A stretch of DNA of 23,787 nucleotides from Oxalobacteraceae bacterium (GCA_003537575.1 DPRS01000047.1:166993-190779); one strand, 5' to 3'. Shown: positions 1 to 9,020, counted from the first letter of the stretch. Numbers and translations: made by a program. The notes: generated by a model from the letters alone, not told the origin.

Positions 1-705
1 TTCATGCAGTGCGATGTGCAAAAGGATTTCCAGGCGCTATTGAAGGTCAGGCCTTTGCCTGATGCAATCATTCATCTTGCCTGGTCCGGGCTTCCCAATT
101 ATCGGGATTTTTTTCATATCGATATCAATCTTCCGGCAGATCTGGCATTTCTGAAAGCCGCTGTAGAGGCAGGCATTTCGCAACTCGTGGTTGCCGGGAC
201 TTGCCTTGAGTATGGAATGCAGTACGGCCCCCTAGCTGAAGAGCAGGCAACCTGTCCCGCCACGCCCTACGGTTTTGCCAAGGATGCATTACGCAAGGCG
301 CTTCAGGCGCTACAGAACAGTCATCCATTTACATTGCAGTGGATGCGCCTGTTTTACATGCATGGCGAGGGACAGAATAAAAACAGCCTGCTGGCGCAAC
401 TCGACCGGGCGATCGACGAAGGCCAGGCCGTTTTCAACATGTCGGCCGGCGATCAGCTCAGGGATTACCTTCCGATAGAAAAAGTGGCCGAGAATTTTGT
501 CCGGGTATTGGAGACGCCTGCATGCCAGGGCGTGATCAATTGCTGCAGCGGCAATCCGGTTTCTGTGCGTAGCCTTGTGGAGCAACGCTGCAAGGAAAGA
601 AATGCCGATATTCAGCTTAACCGGGGATGCTATCCCTATCCGGATTACGAGCCGCTAGCCTTCTGGGGAGTGCCGAAAAAGCTATCCGGATTATTGCAGA
701 GTTAA
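1..705 (+). CDS. NAD-dependent sugar epimerase/dehydratase/reductase (extended SDR), 5' truncated
   Basis: The frame is open to the left edge, so the N-terminus, including the Rossmann GxxGxxG cofactor loop, lies outside the window. The Met at base 4 is probably internal. What remains is the body of an extended short-chain dehydrogenase. It has a strand reading AIIHLAWSG, the segment AGTCLEYG where the family has its Ser/Thr, and the catalytic YxxxK (YGFAK, about residues 89-93 from base 4). A substrate-binding C-terminal half contains RDYLPIEKVAENFVRVL. Such enzymes act in the cytoplasm on nucleotide-linked sugars (epimerisation, dehydration or 4-keto reduction). A rhamnosyltransferase-like gene follows, which suggests a polysaccharide or deoxysugar locus. 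The exact reaction cannot be told from this fragment. Confidence 0.8.
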   Translation, partial: FMQCDVQKDFQALLKVRPLPDAIIHLAWSGLPNYRDFFHIDINLPADLAFLKAAVEAGISQLVVAGTCLEYGMQYGPLAEEQATCPATPYGFAKDALRKALQALQNSHPFTLQWMRLFYMHGEGQNKNSLLAQLDRAIDEGQAVFNMSAGDQLRDYLPIEKVAENFVRVLETPACQGVINCCSGNPVSVRSLVEQRCKERNADIQLNRGCYPYPDYEPLAFWGVPKKLSGLLQS

Positions 706-815
706 TCCTGTACCCATGCTGCAGCATCGGTAAATGACGTTGCCTGGCGGCTGGAAGAAAATTGGAAAGATTGCCAGTTCCATGATTGCAAATTAACGCT
801 TGATTTGTCATTCAC

Positions 816-1751
816 ATGAATATTCGCTGCCATGGAAGCCGGCCGGGAGAGATCGCCCTGAATGTGGTAGCTGTGGTGGTGACTTTCAATCCCGAACCCG
901 CCAGGCTTGTCGAGCTTCTTGCCGCCCTAGCTACGCAGGTGGACGCCATCATCGTCGTCGATAATGGCTCAACTATTGACGTGCTCGCGCACATAAAAAG
1001 CTCAAGCCTCCAGAACGTAGAGAGTATCGCTCTCAATAGCAATCTGGGGATCGCCGCAGCTCAGAATGTCGGCATTGCGCGAGCCAGGGAACTGGGGACA
1101 AATTACGTACTGCTTTCGGACCAGGATAGTATTCCCGGTCGCACCATGGTGCGCAACTTGTTTGATGCGGCAGAAAAAATTCGGGCAGCCGGGAAAAGGC
1201 TGGCTTGCGTCGGCCCCAGCTATCTGGATGAGCGGCAGCAGAATCCCCCTCCTTTCATTCGCGTGACAGGTTTTAGGCTCGAGCGCTGCTCGGTTCTTGC
1301 CGAGGATGCCGTAGTGCCTGTCGATTATCTCATCGCTTCCGGCTGCATGATCCCGATGCACGTTCTCGACCAGGTGGGAGGTATGCGCGAAGATCTTTTC
1401 ATCGACTACGTCGACATCGAGTGGGGCTTGCGGGCGCGGCGGTGCGGATTCCAGAGTTACGGGATTTGCGCCGCCAAGATGCGCCATAGCCTGGGCGATC
1501 AGCCAATTGAATTTCTGGGTAAAAAACTGCCTTTGCATAGCCCGCTGAGGCATTACTATCATTTTCGTAATGCCGTGCTTCTATATAAGGAGCATTGGGT
1601 GCCCTACAACTGGAAACTAGTGGATGGCTGGCGCTTGTTGTTGAAATACGTTTTTTATTCGCTCTTTGCCAAGCCTCGCGTCATGCACTGGCGCATGATG
1701 ACCGTCGGCCTCTGGCATGGCTTGTGCAGCCGGACAGGAAAACTTGATTGA
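816..1751 (+). CDS. Family 2 glycosyltransferase, rhamnosyltransferase-like
   Basis: A 311-residue GT-A fold glycosyltransferase. It has the N-terminal strand VVAVVVTFNP (residues 17-26), VVDNGS (47-52) and the metal/nucleotide-binding LSDQDS (100-105), a form typical of RfbF-type dTDP-rhamnosyltransferases. Further along are IASGCMIP and DYVDIEWGLRARR, the acceptor/catalytic region. It probably transfers a deoxyhexose, perhaps rhamnose, to a lipid-linked glycan at the inner face of the membrane. The ATG at 816 has no clear Shine-Dalgarno sequence. The conserved domain begins about 16 residues in, so a start at a later GTG is possible. It lies 110 bases after the epimerase in the same direction and probably belongs to the same surface-polysaccharide locus. 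Sugar specificity is inferred from the motif flavour. Confidence 0.85.
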   Translation: MNIRCHGSRPGEIALNVVAVVVTFNPEPARLVELLAALATQVDAIIVVDNGSTIDVLAHIKSSSLQNVESIALNSNLGIAAAQNVGIARARELGTNYVLLSDQDSIPGRTMVRNLFDAAEKIRAAGKRLACVGPSYLDERQQNPPPFIRVTGFRLERCSVLAEDAVVPVDYLIASGCMIPMHVLDQVGGMREDLFIDYVDIEWGLRARRCGFQSYGICAAKMRHSLGDQPIEFLGKKLPLHSPLRHYYHFRNAVLLYKEHWVPYNWKLVDGWRLLLKYVFYSLFAKPRVMHWRMMTVGLWHGLCSRTGKLD

Positions 1752-1803
1752 AGTATCAGATCAGCGATCTCTGTGGAAATAATTCAGGCCCAAGAGGAAT
1801 GCC

Positions 1804-2187
1804 ATGAATCTTGAAAAAGTCATCTTCGCGTTCTTCATCGTCTTCGCCGCTACCCTTAATTTCGGTTTCTTCCTCGGGGACATCGACCGACCGGAGCTCC
1901 ATAACATCTACGAGCTCTTCGCCGCCATCGTGATCAACATGATCGCCACCGTGCTCAAGTTCGGCGACCGCACGCAGATTGGCGCCGTGCTTCTCTCCAC
2001 CAGCCTGGTGGCGGATCTGCAGTTGATTGGCGCAGCGCTGATCTGGGCGGTCGCCGTGCATGTGAACGGCTCCGGGATGACGCCGGATGTCACGGCGAGC
2101 GTGGTGTCGCTGTCCGGCGGCGCGCTGCTTGCCAATATCATTTCCGTCACCATGCTGATCGTTGAAACCGTGATGATGCGGCGCTAG
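1804..2187 (+). CDS. Small integral membrane protein (DUF6394-like), partner of the potassium channel
   Basis: A 127-residue, very hydrophobic protein with three or four predicted membrane segments (about residues 5-25, 38-55, 60-88 and 100-125) and few charges outside the loops. The start is well supported by AGAGGA six bases before the ATG. The stop codon is separated by only two bases from the ATG of the channel gene, so the two are almost certainly co-transcribed. I recall such proteins as DUF6394, found beside RCK-type potassium channel genes, but could not search. It has no enzyme motif. A role as an accessory or regulatory subunit of the channel is inferred only from gene order. Confidence 0.75.
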   Translation: MNLEKVIFAFFIVFAATLNFGFFLGDIDRPELHNIYELFAAIVINMIATVLKFGDRTQIGAVLLSTSLVADLQLIGAALIWAVAVHVNGSGMTPDVTASVVSLSGGALLANIISVTMLIVETVMMRR

Positions 2188-2189
2188 CC

Positions 2190-3929
2190 ATGAATAGCGT
2201 CTTTTTCCTGGTCCTGCGGCGCATGCGCGCGCCGATCATCGCGGTGATCGTGGCCTATGCGGTCGCGGTGCTGGGCTTGACCATTGTGCCTGGCGTTAAT
2301 GAGGACGGCAGTCCGGCGCCGCCGATGAGTTTTTTTCATGCCTTTTATTTCATCAGCTACACCGCCACGACGATCGGTTTCGGCGAGATCCCGACGGCCT
2401 TCTCCAATGCGCAACGCCTGTGGGTCACGGTCTGTATCTACATGACGGTGATCGCCTGGTCCTATTCCATTCTGATCCTGCTGGCGCTGCTGCAGGACAA
2501 GGCGTTCCAGCATACGCTGGTGGCGTCGCGCTTCGCCCGCCGGGTGGCGCGCATGCATGCGCCTTTCTACCTGGTGTGCGGCTGCGGCGAAACCGGCAGC
2601 CTGATCTGCCGTTCGCTGGACCTTCTGGGCTTCGATTTCGTCATTCTGGAAAAGGATGCGCAGCGCGTGGAGGAGCTGGACCTCGAGGATTTCAAGACCA
2701 ACGATCCCACGCTGGCCGCCGATGCAGCCCTGTCCGCCAACCTGTTGCTGGCCGGCTTGCGCCATCCCTACTGCAGGGGCGTGCTGGCGGTGACCAACGA
2801 TGAACTAACCAACCTGGCGATTGCCATCAATACCCGCCTGCTTAATCCGGCCATTCCGGTGCTGGCGCGGGCGCGCAGCGGCGTCGTGGCCGCCAGCATG
2901 GCATCGTTCGGCACGCACCATATCGTCAATGCCTCCGAGCGCTTTGCCGAATACCTGGCGCTGGCAGTATCCTCGCCGGAACGCTATCGCCTCATCGAGA
3001 TTCTCACCGGCCTGCCGGGAACGCGGCTGCCCGCAGTGCATCGTCCGCCGCATGGGCATTGGATCGTCTGCAGCTACGGCGATTTCGGCCAATCGATCGC
3101 GCATTACATGGCATTGCCCGGCATCGACATGACGGTGATCGACCCGGAAGGCGAAGGGCCGGAACACGGCCGCACCGTGCGCGGCATTGGCACTGAGGCA
3201 AGCGTGCTGGAAGCCGCCGGCATCATGGAGGCGGATGGCATCGTGGCCGGCAGCCCGAACGACATTAACAATCTGTCGATCGCCATGATGGCGAGGAAGC
3301 TCAACCCGGACATCTTCGTGGTGTCGCGCCAGAACCAGGCCGCCAATGATTTGCTGTTCGATACCTTCCGCGCCGATTTCAGCATGGTGCATACGCGCAT
3401 CGTCGCGCAGGAATGCATCTCGATCATCACCACGCCGCTGCTGGCGCGGTTTCTGGCCGCCGTACGGCATGCCGACGAAGACTGGAGCAAGGCGCTGGGC
3501 GCGCGCCTGGAAATCCTGTGCAAGGGACGAGTCCCGGAAGTCTGGGGCGTGCGCATCGATGCGCACGGTGCCGCGGCAGCGCACAGGGCGGTGCTGGAGC
3601 ACCTGCCGGTGAGCGCGGGCCTGCTGATGCGCGACGGCACCAACCGCGATGCCTTTCTGCCGGCGATTATCATGATGGTCGAGCGCAAGGGCGAAGCGAT
3701 CCTGATGCCGGAGGCCGGTTTCCTGCTGCAGGATGACGATGCCGTGTTGATCGCGGGAATGCACTCTGCGCGTTCGGTGTTGAACCTGACGCTGCGTAAT
3801 GCCAATGTGCTGCACTATCTTCTGACCGGCGAGGATCGGGGGCGAGGATGGGTGTGGCGGCATTTTTTTTCCAGGCGACAGGCGCGCCAGTCGCGCGAAC
3901 TTGAAGCAGCATCCAGCCGTAATGAATAA
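2190..3929 (+). CDS. Two-TM potassium channel with tandem RCK (TrkA-N) domains
   Basis: A 579-residue ligand-gated potassium channel of the inner membrane. The first transmembrane helix spans about residues 13-34. A pore loop carries the selectivity filter TATTIGFGE (58-66), and the second helix spans about 76-101. Two cytoplasmic Rossmann-type RCK domains follow. The first has LVCGCGETGSLICRSL (about 128-143) and an acidic strand end VILEKD. The second starts near residue 288 with WIVCSYGDFGQSI and ends its second strand in VIDPEGEG. A TrkA-C-like tail follows. The filter reads TIGFG instead of TVGYG, a known natural variant among bacterial channels such as GsuK. The first RCK keeps the glycine-rich turn, consistent with nucleotide binding. 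The nearest gene upstream, two bases away, is the small membrane protein. Confidence 0.92.
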   Translation: MNSVFFLVLRRMRAPIIAVIVAYAVAVLGLTIVPGVNEDGSPAPPMSFFHAFYFISYTATTIGFGEIPTAFSNAQRLWVTVCIYMTVIAWSYSILILLALLQDKAFQHTLVASRFARRVARMHAPFYLVCGCGETGSLICRSLDLLGFDFVILEKDAQRVEELDLEDFKTNDPTLAADAALSANLLLAGLRHPYCRGVLAVTNDELTNLAIAINTRLLNPAIPVLARARSGVVAASMASFGTHHIVNASERFAEYLALAVSSPERYRLIEILTGLPGTRLPAVHRPPHGHWIVCSYGDFGQSIAHYMALPGIDMTVIDPEGEGPEHGRTVRGIGTEASVLEAAGIMEADGIVAGSPNDINNLSIAMMARKLNPDIFVVSRQNQAANDLLFDTFRADFSMVHTRIVAQECISIITTPLLARFLAAVRHADEDWSKALGARLEILCKGRVPEVWGVRIDAHGAAAAHRAVLEHLPVSAGLLMRDGTNRDAFLPAIIMMVERKGEAILMPEAGFLLQDDDAVLIAGMHSARSVLNLTLRNANVLHYLLTGEDRGRGWVWRHFFSRRQARQSRELEAASSRNE

Positions 3930-4207
3930 CTACGCAACTTTTGCTCTGTTTGCCATGGTTATGGCGGCCGTCAGTAAATAACTCCCGCATTGCCCATCAG
4001 GAGTGTAAGTTGCCAGCAATCGGCCCAGAATGTCTGGCACACGAGACAGTCCCTTGCGCAAACCGTTCACATACTTTACATTGACCTAATTGTCTTGCAG
4101 CAAGATAGCAACCGTCGGAAGAAACGGCTTTCCGGGTGTTGCAATAATTGATAGTTCTAAAACTCCGGACCATGTGTCCACCACTCTCTTAAACAAGCAT
4201 CTCCGCG

Positions 4208-6289
4208 ATGTCGTCCACCATTCTCAACCGCAACGATCCCTGTGCCTGCGGCAGCGGAAAAAAATACAAGAAATGCTGCTTAGTCACTGCTAGACCGGAC
4301 ATTTCTCCCATTGCACCGAATGGCCGGCAGGCAGAACAGATGCTCGATGCCGCGATCGCACACCAGAAGGCTGGCCGGCTGACCCAGGCTGAAGAACTCT
4401 ATCGACAGCTGCAGCAGATACGGCCGGATCTTCCGGACCCGCCGCATCTGCTGGGCGTAATTGCGCATCTGAAGGGCGAGCATCGGCAGGCAGTCGAATT
4501 GATCGAAAAGGCAATCGCACTGCGTCCGACCGCCTCGATGTACGGCAATCTTGCCGCAGTAAATATCGCTTTGGGGAACCTGGAAGCTGCCGCTGATCTG
4601 CTCAGGCAGGGTCTGCAGCTCGATGCGAAACACGCCGATTGCCTGAATAATCTGGGCTATGTGCTGAAAAGTCAGGGTAAGCTTGCCGAAGCAATGGAGT
4701 GCTTTCTCGAAGCGATCGCCCATAAACCGGGCCATGCCGGCGCCTATTCGAATCTTGGGAATGCCGCTTTCGATATGGGGCATTTCGATGAGGCGATCAG
4801 ATGCTACCGGGTAGCGCTGTCGATTAATCCTGAAGACTTCGCAACGCGCAATAGCTTGGGGGTCGCGCTCAAGGAAACAGGCGACATGCAGAGTGCGATC
4901 CAGGAGTTTGAGCAAGTGCTTGTATCTAACCCCCAATTCGGGCTCGCATACAATAATCTAGGGAATGTGGCCCGTGACCTGGGACAGCCGGAACTGGCGA
5001 TTGAGTTTTTTAGGAGAACGCTGGAGCTTGATCCCAGCCAGAACAAACTTCATAGCAATTTGCTGTTCGCCATGCTGGTGGTGCCCAGCTATAGCCAGGA
5101 TGAAATCTTTTCGGAACACCTGCGTTTTGCAGAGCAATTCGAAACCCCGCTCAAGCCATTCTGGCAGGCTCACGACAACCTGCGCGACAAACACAAGCGT
5201 CTCAAGGTCGGCTATGTGTCAGGCGATTTCCGCAGCCATGCAGTCGCTTATTTCATCGAACCTGTCCTGGCTACCCATGACAAGTCGCAAGTCGAAATAT
5301 TTTGCTACTATAATAACCATCAGAACGATGACGTGACCCGCAGGTTTGCCGCTTTCAGCGATCACTGGATCTCCTGCGGCGGTTGGTCTGACGATACGCT
5401 GGCTGCGCGCATTCGCGAAGATGGCATCGATATCCTGATCGACCTGTCCGGGCATACAAGGCACAACCGCCTGCTGACCTTTGCTCGCAAGCCGGCACCC
5501 ATTCAAATAACCTGGATTGGCTATCCAGCCACTACTGGTCTGGCAGCCATGGATTATCGCATTACCGATCGGCATTATGATCCGGAAGGTATGACCGAGC
5601 GTTATCATTCAGAAGCCCTGCTGCGTTTGCCTATGGCTGGTCTTTTCAAGCCAGAAGCGATAAGGCCTCCCATCAATGCTTTGCCGGCGTTGACCAAAGG
5701 CGTATTCACCTTCGCCTGTCTGAATAACCTAGCCAAAATCAGAGAAGAGAACATTGCACTGTGGGCGCAAATTTTGTTTGCCTTGCCGCATGCTCGGCTC
5801 ATGCTCGGCAATGTTGATGATTTGGCCAAGCCAAGGCTGGTAGATATATTTGCCAAGTACGGAATTGGTGAAGAACGACTGGACATGCATCAGAAAATGC
5901 CGCTAGGGGACTTTCTCGCGCTGCACCACCAGATCGACCTGGCGCTCGATCCATTTCCCTATACCGGCGGCACTACCACCCTTCATGCGCTCTCGATGGG
6001 CGTGCCGGTCATTACGCTAGCTGGCAACTCGCCGGTTTCGCGCTGCGGCGCGGGGATCATGGGCAACGTCGGTCTGCCCGAATTTATCGCTGCTAGTCCT
6101 GAAGAGTATGTGAAACTCGCCATCGCGTTTGCCAGTAATTTGTCCAAGCTCGACCAAGTCCGGCAATCGCTGCGGGCTGGTAATGCGATTCAGTCTGAAT
6201 CGGAGAAGAGTAGCTTTACTCACCATCTGGAACAAGTGCTCCGCCAAGTTTGGGGGAAGTGGTGCGACACAAAGCCAGAGGCACTATAA
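4208..6289 (+). CDS. SEC-C zinc motif + TPR + GT41 (SPINDLY/OGT-type) glycosyltransferase
   Basis: A 693-residue soluble protein. Residues 9-24 form a SEC-C motif with C-x-C-x8-C-C (Cys12, 14, 23, 24), the zinc motif known from the SecA C-terminus. Residues about 41-280 are tandem TPR repeats (for example CLNNLGYVLKSQGKLAEAME and AYSNLGNAAFDMGHFDEAI). Residues about 331-685 are the GT41 catalytic region. It has GYVSGDFRSH (His344 aligns with the catalytic-site His of human OGT), ILIDLSGHTRHNRL, CLNNLAKI (Lys510, the UDP-contacting lysine position) and DPFPYTGGTTTLHALSMGVPV. The family transfers sugars from nucleotide sugars to Ser/Thr, with the TPRs selecting protein substrates. In bacteria, targets are often surface proteins such as flagellin. 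No Shine-Dalgarno sequence precedes the ATG, but the SEC-C motif begins at residue 9, which supports this start. It converges on the six-gene glycan operon. Confidence 0.9.
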   Translation: MSSTILNRNDPCACGSGKKYKKCCLVTARPDISPIAPNGRQAEQMLDAAIAHQKAGRLTQAEELYRQLQQIRPDLPDPPHLLGVIAHLKGEHRQAVELIEKAIALRPTASMYGNLAAVNIALGNLEAAADLLRQGLQLDAKHADCLNNLGYVLKSQGKLAEAMECFLEAIAHKPGHAGAYSNLGNAAFDMGHFDEAIRCYRVALSINPEDFATRNSLGVALKETGDMQSAIQEFEQVLVSNPQFGLAYNNLGNVARDLGQPELAIEFFRRTLELDPSQNKLHSNLLFAMLVVPSYSQDEIFSEHLRFAEQFETPLKPFWQAHDNLRDKHKRLKVGYVSGDFRSHAVAYFIEPVLATHDKSQVEIFCYYNNHQNDDVTRRFAAFSDHWISCGGWSDDTLAARIREDGIDILIDLSGHTRHNRLLTFARKPAPIQITWIGYPATTGLAAMDYRITDRHYDPEGMTERYHSEALLRLPMAGLFKPEAIRPPINALPALTKGVFTFACLNNLAKIREENIALWAQILFALPHARLMLGNVDDLAKPRLVDIFAKYGIGEERLDMHQKMPLGDFLALHHQIDLALDPFPYTGGTTTLHALSMGVPVITLAGNSPVSRCGAGIMGNVGLPEFIAASPEEYVKLAIAFASNLSKLDQVRQSLRAGNAIQSESEKSSFTHHLEQVLRQVWGKWCDTKPEAL

Positions 6290-6460
6290 GCACATTAGTT
6301 TTGTTGCAAAAATTAAATATTTAGAACTGATTTCCTCAATACCGGTCTGCTCGCATTGCAGGCGGCATGGGGACTGAAATGGCGAGGCGGCAATTTCTAC
6401 GGATGCACAATGGGCGGTATTGAGGACCTTGATAAAGAAAATCCTACTCTAAATAATTTT

Positions 6461-7579
6461 TCATTCATCTCGATCGGCAGCGTCCATTGGTACAAAAGAC
6501 ATGACTGTCTCAGTCCAGCTTTCAGTGTAATGCCGCAAGAACACTTGATAATCGCTTCTAATGCCGGTAACGAGATCGGGAATCTGCCATATATCTGACG
6601 GGCGGTGGTAAACCGCTATTGCCAACTTGGGATGATCTCTGAATATATGTCCTTTCGCTCCTTCGAGTGCATTGATCTCCCATCCCTCAAGATCCATTTT
6701 TATAAAAGTAACCTTTTCGGTAAGACTCTCATCGATCGTTGTTACTTCAATTTTATCTTTGCCGCTCGTAGAGACTGCGCTGGCAGAACCTGCATCCGAA
6801 TTGAAATACAGAATTCCTGGCTCGTTGGAAACTCCCTTTTCTATGAAGTCGATTGAATGGAATGTCGCAAGGCGTTTTTTTGCCAACGAAATATTCTTGG
6901 CCGAAGGTTCAAATAAATAAACTTTTTGATAGGAGGGATACCTCAGACAAAACTGTTCAGTAGTATCGCCATTAAAACCGCCAGCATCAACGAATACCTC
7001 TTGGTCAAATTTCATGAAATCTTCAAAATATTGCTCCTGAGGTCGATAGGTGTAGCGGGCCAGAACATTCAGATCTGCAGTAAGTCTGTAATGCAAGACA
7101 TCGTCAAAGACCTTCTTTGACTCACCATCAGACAGTCTTTCATATACCGACCTCCATTTATCCGGTCGCGCCACAATATCTTTTCTTGTATCAGCCACAA
7201 AATCCGGCAACGGTACCAAGTCTGGCAATGCTCGACACAAGTCCGAATAAGAAAGGATCCTTACGCATCCTGCTTGCTTGATCCGCTCTAATGCAGTTCG
7301 CGGTCGAGAGTTAATGACACAATTAACGACAACGGCATCTCTATTGATCTCATTTAATGAGAAAACCGGGCATCCATGCCAGGTCGAGCCTGGCGGCGCA
7401 TAGTCATCTATGAAGCCATCTGCAGTGATTATCTTGTTCAGTTGAGCCGATAAATCGTTTCGGCCAAAAAAATAGCACCCTTGGCTTTTGTTTTTTGAGA
7501 TTAGAGACTGCGCCAAGCAACGAATATCTTCTGCTACATCAAGCGAATAGTTGGAAATAATTTCCTTATAGTTAAGCAT
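6461..7579 (-). CDS. FkbM-family SAM-dependent methyltransferase with extra N-terminal domain
   Basis: A 372-residue protein, last gene of the six-gene minus-strand operon. It starts two bases after the acyl carrier protein stop. The C-terminal half (about 196-345) is an FkbM methyltransferase. It has the SAM-binding VDAGGFNGDT (197-206), VYLFEPSAKN, and FIKMDLEGWEINALEGA (292-308), in which the acidic and tryptophan-containing loop is typical. FkbM enzymes O-methylate sugars or polyketide hydroxyls. The first 130 residues form a separate Rossmann-like unit (GCYFFGRNDLSAQL, then FIDDYAPPG). It resembles the nucleotide- or sugar-binding N-domain found in PglD-type proteins and some sugar methyltransferases. 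The gene is visibly AT-richer than its neighbours, suggesting separate acquisition. Methylation of the sugar made by this operon is an inference. Confidence 0.85.
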   Translation of the reverse strand: MLNYKEIISNYSLDVAEDIRCLAQSLISKNKSQGCYFFGRNDLSAQLNKIITADGFIDDYAPPGSTWHGCPVFSLNEINRDAVVVNCVINSRPRTALERIKQAGCVRILSYSDLCRALPDLVPLPDFVADTRKDIVARPDKWRSVYERLSDGESKKVFDDVLHYRLTADLNVLARYTYRPQEQYFEDFMKFDQEVFVDAGGFNGDTTEQFCLRYPSYQKVYLFEPSAKNISLAKKRLATFHSIDFIEKGVSNEPGILYFNSDAGSASAVSTSGKDKIEVTTIDESLTEKVTFIKMDLEGWEINALEGAKGHIFRDHPKLAIAVYHRPSDIWQIPDLVTGIRSDYQVFLRHYTESWTETVMSFVPMDAADRDE

Positions 7580-7581
7580 AA

Positions 7582-7842
7582 CTAAAATCGCTTTCTCAAA
7601 TGTTTCTCGATTAGCGCAGCCAATCCACCGATCGTACGAAACTCCTCGGATTCCATGTCCTCTGGCGCAATGTCGATACCAAACTCATTTTCCAGATCAA
7701 GGACAAATTTGATCAGTCCTATCGAATCGATGTGTCCAGAATCGATGTAATTGAACTGATCGATATTCTCGTTGGCAGGCAATCTGGATTTTTTTTCGAT
7801 TGTCTTAAGGATGAAATCTCGAATACTGTCCTTGTCCAACAT
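7582..7842 (-). CDS. Acyl carrier protein
   Basis: An 86-residue free-standing carrier protein. I place the start at the ATG at 7842, where AAGGAG lies seven bases upstream. A longer reading from 7887 would overlap the preceding gene and add a basic, non-ACP leader. The fold is a four-helix ACP, with the phosphopantetheine attachment serine at Ser40 in GHIDSIGLIKFVLDLENEFGI. The usual DSL is DSI here. The middle acidic helix (VLDLENEFGIDIAPEDME) is typical of partner-docking surfaces. It starts two bases after the oxidoreductase stop and ends two bases before the methyltransferase start. Placed with an AMP-forming ligase, it is probably loaded with a dedicated acyl group rather than serving general fatty acid synthesis. 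It needs a phosphopantetheinyl transferase encoded elsewhere. Confidence 0.88.
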   Translation of the reverse strand: MLDKDSIRDFILKTIEKKSRLPANENIDQFNYIDSGHIDSIGLIKFVLDLENEFGIDIAPEDMESEEFRTIGGLAALIEKHLRKRF

Positions 7843-7844
7843 GA

Positions 7845-9020
7845 CTACTCTCCTTGATTCATCTTTATTCCGGCGACATCGCACCATTTCCCTGTTTCAG
7901 CGGAAAGCGTCATCGCTTCAAGGAAGCGCAACCCTTCAAGCGCCAGCTCGGGGCCGAATACTTCTTCGGAATACGAGTCGCCGGTCTGTCTGTAAGACGA
8001 TAGGCAGTCCGCAATATCCCTGTACAGATTTGCAAAGGCCTCGATGAAACCCGCCGGATGACCGGCCTTGAAACGGGCATAGCGCGCCATGTTGGCTACT
8101 TCGACACTGGCAGCACGATCGAGAATTTCTCGTTTGCCATTTCCGAAAGCCAGAATCAATTCTTCCGGATTGGCCTGGTACCATTCCGCCGAACCTTCGG
8201 ATCCATAGATGCGCAGCCTCAAGCCGTTTCTGTGCCCCAGTGCAGACTTGGAAAACCAGAACTGACCTTGCACATTACCGCTGTAGCGCCCGAGGCACAT
8301 CACGTTATCAATGATGCCGGAGAACCAGCCATTGCTTGCCTGGTCCGCCACGACGGCCAAAGGTTGCTGGCGAATCAGATAGAAGATGAGCTGGTGAAGA
8401 TGGATGCCCAGATCGAGATGAATCGTCGGAACGTCCCCGTCGGACAAGCGCCACCACTGCGGTACTGGCTTATTCCCTTGCGCATCGACACGAATAAAAC
8501 CTTCCTGCGGCATCTCGGCCTGGAAATGCAGGATTCTCCCCAGCCTTCCGGATGCGATGATTCTGCGCAGTTCGCGGACCATCGGGTAGCCCGAATAGTT
8601 GTAGGTCACTGCCAGAAAACCCTTGTTGGCGTCGCGCGCTGCAATAATCCTGCGGACCTCGTCACCGCTGATTGCCAGGGATTTTTCGCAGATGACGGGA
8701 ATGCCTCTCTCCAGGCAGGCCGTCACCATTTTGCCATGCAATGGAGTCGGCGACAGGACCAGCACGGCGTCCAGCCGCTCTTTCTCCTGCACCAGCATGC
8801 TTGACCAGTCCCGGTAGGTGCGCGCTTCGCTTACACCATAAGCCTGCGCGGTCTCCCGATTCATCGTTTCATCGGTGCTGAAGCAGCCGGCCGCAATATC
8901 CCATCTGCCGTCCATCCCGCACGCGGCCGAATGCGCATAACCGACGGCCGAGCGCAGCGATCCGCCGATGAATCCCAGTGCCAGGGGCTTGCTCGCGGTG
9001 GCCTGAACAATTGCATTCAT
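7845..9020 (-). CDS. Gfo/Idh/MocA family NAD(P)-dependent oxidoreductase
   Basis: A 391-residue cytoplasmic oxidoreductase. The N-terminal Rossmann domain begins LALGFIGGSLRSAVGYAH (residues 13-30). The family lysine motif, usually EKPL, reads CEKSLAIS here (proline replaced by serine, lysine kept). The substrate domain has TYNYSGYPMVRELR and a histidine-rich IHLDLGIHLHQL segment near the active site. Members oxidise or reduce sugar hydroxyls or inositols with NAD(P). The first codon overlaps the last bases of the ligase gene (ATGA, four bases), showing translational coupling. In this operon it could act on the sugar ring or on a keto/hydroxy group of the acyl chain. The sequence does not decide which. 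Confidence 0.87.
   Translation of the reverse strand: MNAIVQATASKPLALGFIGGSLRSAVGYAHSAACGMDGRWDIAAGCFSTDETMNRETAQAYGVSEARTYRDWSSMLVQEKERLDAVLVLSPTPLHGKMVTACLERGIPVICEKSLAISGDEVRRIIAARDANKGFLAVTYNYSGYPMVRELRRIIASGRLGRILHFQAEMPQEGFIRVDAQGNKPVPQWWRLSDGDVPTIHLDLGIHLHQLIFYLIRQQPLAVVADQASNGWFSGIIDNVMCLGRYSGNVQGQFWFSKSALGHRNGLRLRIYGSEGSAEWYQANPEELILAFGNGKREILDRAASVEVANMARYARFKAGHPAGFIEAFANLYRDIADCLSSYRQTGDSYSEEVFGPELALEGLRFLEAMTLSAETGKWCDVAGIKMNQGE

Noticed and set aside
2805..3863. 352-codon minus-strand frame opposite the potassium channel
   Set aside because: Same shadow pattern; the channel's RCK domains occupy the + strand.
3922..3981. 19-codon hydrophobic ORF overlapping the channel stop (MNNYATFALFAMVMAAVSK)
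   Set aside because: Membrane-like, but no ribosome site and too short to separate from chance.
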